DNA from: CALZKI01 sp045124055 | GTDB taxonomy: Bacteria > Bacillota > Clostridia > Lachnospirales > Lachnospiraceae | DNA: 25,531 nt | Reading direction: 5' to 3' | Assembly (NCBI GenBank): GCA_045124055.1 | Contig: JBGVKZ010000003.1 | Location: 1 to 25,531, forward strand | Shown here: positions 24,031 to 25,531 of the stretch, in pieces | How positions within the stretch are numbered: position 1 is the first letter of the stretch | How the letters are laid out: every line of letters begins with the position of its first letter | The notes under the pieces: generated by a model | The model's database searches: none | What the model saw: the letters and a program-made list of their open reading frames with translations, nothing else | Told to the model about the DNA's origin: nothing | Translations under genes and position numbers: made by a program

Positions 24031-24680
24031 TCATTTATTTCAAATGTTTTGCATAATAGTGATTTTTCTCCAATAAAAGCTAATTCTAACCCCATAGCAT
24101 CACTTCCATACCTACACGCAATATCACCATACATATTACATATATTTATTATATTTGCCTCATCAATTTCATCATACTCATCTAATTTTAAAAAATGCAT
24201 CCAAAAACTTTTGTCAATTTTTTCTTTCCTAAAATAATCTTTATTGCTCAAAAATAATGAATACATACTTTTTTTGTCACTTAAAATACGCAATAATATT
24301 GCTAATTCATTTATATTTGCTTTTGCCACACCCAAAAAATATTTCTCTCTATTTTTTTCACATTCTATCTCTTCTAAAAGCTCTAATTTCCTTAAATCAT
24401 ATTTTTTATATATCTTTTTCCAACACTTTTTATAATTTTCTACCCTAGAATTCTTATCCTCAACTTTTTCACATGCAATTAAATAAAAGCTATATTCATT
24501 ATTATCTATTTTTCTAAAGCATTCCGCTTGACAATAATCAAAAAACTCTTCCTTATCTACAACTATATCTTCTGCATTAAAACTCAATACAGAAATATTT
24601 TTATCCTGACAATTAGCTATTTTATCCGACCACTCATAATATTCCATTATATTATCGCAATATTCTTCCCATTTTCTCAT
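24027..24680 (-). CDS. Putative immunity protein for the HINT-nuclease toxin
   Basis: A 217-aa soluble protein (begins MRKWEEYCDNIMEYYEWSD) rich in Lys, Glu, Asn and aromatic residues, predicted mostly helical, with no signal peptide or TM segment. I do not recognise the family. It begins 48 bp after the stop of the nuclease-tipped toxin, has a good AGGAGA ribosome binding site, and its stop overlaps the ATG of the truncated toxin. Immediate downstream placement makes it the likely cognate immunity gene of that toxin, by context only. Its last codons coincide with the recombination point that truncated the next toxin, so the final residues (LLCKTFEINE) could be altered. Confidence 0.75.
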   Translation of the reverse strand: MRKWEEYCDNIMEYYEWSDKIANCQDKNISVLSFNAEDIVVDKEEFFDYCQAECFRKIDNNEYSFYLIACEKVEDKNSRVENYKKCWKKIYKKYDLRKLELLEEIECEKNREKYFLGVAKANINELAILLRILSDKKSMYSLFLSNKDYFRKEKIDKSFWMHFLKLDEYDEIDEANIINICNMYGDIACRYGSDAMGLELAFIGEKSLLCKTFEINE

Positions 24681-24728
24681 TTATGTCTCCTCTTATCATT
24701 ACTATCGGCTATAAAATAAATATCCATA

Positions 24729-25531
24729 CTAATAATCAAAATGATTGTTATTGGAATCATTAAAATGTGGACCTCTATTTTGTGTTGGATCATCTAAAAA
24801 TATATGTCCAGCCGCATCATCTCTTATTTCTATTCCATTCTTAAACTGATATATTTTTCCTGGTTGCCGCTTTCCTCTTCTATCAACATTAGGTTTTACC
24901 TTTGGTTGTTCAGAAACTGGAATATTATTTTTTCTTTTAGCTTCCCTAAATGCTCCTTTTCTCTTCGCACCTTGTGGTGACATATTCGGTGGTCTATTCC
25001 CATAATCAGAATTATGCACCAGCACTTCCATCTCACCCACATGATATGTGTGCCAGTCCTCTACTTGGAAGTTGTATACTGTTACTTCTTCGTCTTCTTC
25101 CAGATATTCTTTGTATATCTGCTCTACTTCAAGTATCTTTCCATTCGCATCCTGCAGTGGACTTCCTATGCAAAGCTGACCTGCATTTATAAAGCCTCTT
25201 CCCACTACAAAATATGGGTGGTCTGCTGTAGAAACTATTTCTTCTCCGCCAACAACTATATGTACAAGTTCCCTTGTCTTTCGAACATACTTCTCAAGCA
25301 CTTTTTTGAAACCTGTTTCCATTGTATCAACATTCGTTGATAATACAAGGTCTCCCGGCTTGATGCTATCAATTTTTGATAAACCGTATTCTGTTACTAT
25401 TAATGTTCCTGCTATAAAACATGTTTTGTTAGATGCCACTCCACCTGTAAATGCTGCAACTATATTTGTGCCAAATTGAAAATAATTGTACACATCGTTA
25501 CTATGACATGCCATATTTAACTGATATATTG
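24729..25531 (-). CDS. Polymorphic toxin, C-terminal half: HINT domain and HNH/EndoVII-like nuclease tip (open at the right edge)
   Basis: The frame is open to the last base; the internal ATG at 25514 need not be the start. The edge residues read IYQLNMACHSND, and the first part repeats the end of the left-edge frame (IYQLNMA), so both are one 528-aa toxin if the ends join. Counting from the ATG at 25514: HINT starts at Cys32 (KTCFIAGTLIVTE), has STADHPYF (His99) and ends LVHN (167-168), where self-cleavage should free the tip. The 93-aa tip is basic: KRKGAFREAKRKNNIPVSEQ, GKIYQFKNGIEI, DDAAGHIFLDD, NRGPHFND and a final HFDY. This spacing of histidines recalls the HNH/EndoVII toxins of the SHH type, but a serine expected near the first His is Ala here. 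A metal-dependent DNase is inferred. The 217-aa gene follows. Confidence 0.85.
   Translation of the reverse strand, partial: IYQLNMACHSNDVYNYFQFGTNIVAAFTGGVASNKTCFIAGTLIVTEYGLSKIDSIKPGDLVLSTNVDTMETGFKKVLEKYVRKTRELVHIVVGGEEIVSTADHPYFVVGRGFINAGQLCIGSPLQDANGKILEVEQIYKEYLEEDEEVTVYNFQVEDWHTYHVGEMEVLVHNSDYGNRPPNMSPQGAKRKGAFREAKRKNNIPVSEQPKVKPNVDRRGKRQPGKIYQFKNGIEIRDDAAGHIFLDDPTQNRGPHFNDSNNNHFDY
25013..25372. repeat. HINT-domain DNA repeat, copy 2 (partner 22851-23210)
   Basis: Partner of 22851-23210, with scattered mismatches mainly at the ends and around the TADHPYF coding part. The tip sequences below 25013 and below 22851 are unrelated, so the cassette boundary is exactly at the LVHN cleavage site. 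Confidence 0.85.
25509..25531. repeat. Terminal direct repeat, right copy (identical to 1-23)
   Basis: Right-hand copy of the 23-base terminal overlap. The preceding base (25508, A) continues the toxin frame at a Cys codon when joined to base 1. Confidence 0.95.

Noticed and set aside
1..25531. A plasmid or phage genome, suggested by the terminal overlap
   Set aside because: No replication, partition, relaxase, integrase, capsid or terminase gene is present; only the circular join is supported.

Overview
The window is AT-rich and every intact gene is on the minus strand, so transcription runs from high to low coordinates. Low GC, strong AGGAGG-type ribosome binding sites, the family content and the decayed IS110 type all suggest a gut or rumen Clostridia bacterium, most likely Lachnospiraceae. 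That placement is inference; there is no marker gene. The theme is one system: a divergent type VII (Ess/ESX-like) secretion locus plus a modular array of secreted polymorphic toxins with their immunity genes.

Layout in transcription order. A consensus sigma-A promoter (17957-17984) is followed by what reads as a class-I cyclic-di-GMP riboswitch (17855-17936) and an intrinsic terminator (17817-17866) just ahead of the first gene. The operon then encodes a coiled-coil protein (191 aa), a TPR protein (511 aa), three small helical-hairpin proteins (two WXG100-like, one related), an intrinsic terminator (14605-14651), a 368-aa periodic protein, a membrane-bound FtsK/EssC-type ATPase (1104 aa), its separated C-terminal ATPase half (592 aa), a canonical WXG100 protein (108 aa), a 45-aa ORF, a transmembrane Ser/Thr kinase with intact catalytic motifs (645 aa), a two-TM protein (115 aa) and a 1621-aa surface protein of Ig-like repeats.

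Directly after this comes the first toxin, whose N-terminal half (807 to 1) runs off the left edge. The first and last 23 bases of the window are identical. Joining them continues that frame in phase into the open frame at the right edge (25531 to 24729), giving one 528-aa toxin with an N-terminal targeting module, glycine-zipper membrane region, autoprocessing HINT domain and HNH/EndoVII-like nuclease tip. The molecule is therefore probably circular (about 25,508 bp), or a unit of a tandem repeat. No replication, mobilisation or integration gene is present.

Continuing down from the right: a putative immunity gene (217 aa), an N-terminally truncated HINT toxin with a type-30 toxin tip, a decayed IS110 copy, a separated putative immunity gene (140/124 aa), a riboswitch-platform fossil, a toxin fossil holding a 162-bp palindromic MITE-like insertion, and an intact HINT-less toxin (333 aa, ParB-like tip) with its putative immunity gene (174 aa), which ends just before the T7SS promoter.

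Working model: the ATPases, kinase, membrane proteins and WXG100 partners form the exporter. The toxins share an N-terminal module and differ in their tips, as in contact-dependent competition systems, with adjacent immunity genes. The riboswitch would tie export to c-di-GMP, and the geometry predicts an ON switch.
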